Positions 5,090 through 5,922 of a stretch of DNA of 5,922 bases are shown here, piece after piece. Position numbers and translations under genes: made by a program. How positions within the stretch are numbered: the first letter of the stretch is position 1; the number at the start of each line of letters is the position of its first letter. Where the stretch lies: contig DOMW01000143.1 in NCBI GenBank assembly GCA_003510345.1, positions 4,507-10,428 of the forward strand, written 5' to 3'. Below the pieces are notes generated by a model, which was given only the letters and a program-made list of their open reading frames with translations, did no database searches and was not told the DNA's origin. Source of the DNA: Clostridiales bacterium (GTDB lineage Bacteria > Bacillota > Clostridia > Christensenellales > Christensenellaceae).

Positions 5090-5922
5090 ATGCGGCAGGA
5101 AGTAAGGATTGCCCTCGCGGGTAATCCTAACAGTGGCAAAACTACCATGTTCAATGAACTCACGGGCACATACCAGCATGTGGGCAACTGGCCGGGGGTC
5201 ACCGTCGAGAAAAAGGAAGGCAGCTTAAAGGGCCGCCGGGATGTGAAGGTCATGGACCTCCCGGGCATTTATTCCCTTTCGCCGTACACATTGGAAGAGG
5301 TGATAAGCCGCAACTACCTTCTTGAGGAAGAACCGGACGTTATTATCGATATTGTGGACGCCTCCAATCTGGAACGCAACTTGTACCTCACCACACAGCT
5401 CCTTGAAACAGGCATTCCCGTCGTCGTGGCGCTTAACATGATGGATATCATCATAAATCGCGGCGACGTGATCGACACAGAAAAACTTTCAGAGGCGCTG
5501 GGCTGCCCGGTAGTGGAAACGTCCGCCATGCGGGGCAAGGGTATTGAAAACCTTGTGCAGGCGGCGCTTGCCGCGGCCGACGAAAAAACGCCGCCCACGC
5601 CCGGTCGTTTCAGCGATGATGTAGAACCGGCAATCCAGAAGATCGAGGCGCTCATAAAAGACAGTGTCTCACAAAAAAGCCTGCGCTGGTACGCGATCAA
5701 GCTGTTTGAGCGCGATGGAAAGCTTGCGCTTGCGCTCTCCGAACAGCAAAAACAGCAGATAGAAAAGGTGATTGCAGAATGCGAAACTGCGCAGGAGGAT
5801 GAGGCGGAAAGCATCATTACCAGCGAACGCTATGTTTATATCAGCGGCATGATCGGCCCCATCTACAAGAAAAAAAGCGTGGGGAAATTTACCGTTTCCG
5901 ACAGGATCGACCGCATCGTCAC
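5090..5922 (+). CDS. feoB: Ferrous iron transport protein B, N-terminal part (cut by window end)
   Basis: The first 277 residues of FeoB, the GTPase-coupled inner-membrane Fe(II) permease, are present and the frame is open to the window edge. The G-protein motifs are all there: G1 GNPNSGKT (11-18), G2 Thr38 in GVTVEKKEG, G3 DLPG (56-59), G4 NMMD (116-119), and G5 SAMRGKG (145-151). Residues from about 165 to 260 fit the helical GDI/spacer domain, and SERYVYISGMIGPIYKKK near the end matches the usual linker before the first membrane helix. The membrane permease half, several hundred residues in known FeoB proteins, should lie beyond position 5922. GGAGGAG (5077-5083) stands 6 bases before the ATG. 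It lies in the same direction as the two feoA genes, and the palindrome just upstream suggests its own iron control. Confidence 0.97.
   Translation, partial: MRQEVRIALAGNPNSGKTTMFNELTGTYQHVGNWPGVTVEKKEGSLKGRRDVKVMDLPGIYSLSPYTLEEVISRNYLLEEEPDVIIDIVDASNLERNLYLTTQLLETGIPVVVALNMMDIIINRGDVIDTEKLSEALGCPVVETSAMRGKGIENLVQAALAAADEKTPPTPGRFSDDVEPAIQKIEALIKDSVSQKSLRWYAIKLFERDGKLALALSEQQKQQIEKVIAECETAQEDEAESIITSERYVYISGMIGPIYKKKSVGKFTVSDRIDRIV

Noticed and set aside
5065..5817. Minus-strand open frames of 67 and 167 codons inside feoB
   Set aside because: They are antisense to the G-domain frame of FeoB, which carries all five G motifs; their Ser- and Cys-rich translations look like antisense artefacts.
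1..5922. CRISPR arrays, tRNA or rRNA genes, insertion sequence ends
   Set aside because: No regularly spaced repeats, no tRNA or rRNA signature and no paired terminal repeats were seen on either strand.

Overview
The window reads as chromosomal DNA from a Gram-positive anaerobe of the Bacillota, most likely a moderately GC-rich member of class Clostridia. The pointers are a T-box leader on an aminoacyl-tRNA synthetase gene, a CwlD-like cell-wall amidase, strong AGGAGG-type ribosome binding sites, and a feoA-feoA-feoB ferrous iron locus. The lineage is inferred from these family traits; nothing in the window fixes a genus.

Layout. Positions 1-182 hold no gene I can name and are poorer in GC than the rest. 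Positions 183-908 (minus) encode a lipoprotein N-acetylmuramoyl-L-alanine amidase of the CwlD type. Positions 982-4101 (minus) encode a full-length isoleucyl-tRNA synthetase of the long, eukaryotic-like class. Its leader, about 4102-4352 (minus), is a T-box riboswitch with a clear intrinsic terminator, and a good sigma-A-type promoter lies behind it. The amidase follows ileS by 73 bp with no terminator visible, so the two may be co-transcribed.

A divergent promoter at 4424-4452 (plus) drives the ferrous iron uptake locus: two small, dissimilar FeoA proteins (4523-4732 and 4756-4989), then FeoB (from 5090). FeoB leaves the window after its GTPase domain and before the first membrane segment. 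The 100-bp gap before feoB has a perfect TATAAT and probably a second, internal start.

The most interesting signal is a palindromic box of the form GTTAGC-N4-GCTAAY. A perfect copy lies just before feoB, a near-perfect copy lies in the feoA leader, and a degenerate copy sits between the -35 and -10 of the feoA promoter. Their placement suggests iron-responsive repression, probably by a DtxR/IdeR-family regulator. I found no wholly new system here. The genes are ordinary housekeeping and iron uptake genes, and the regulatory layer is the part worth a second look.
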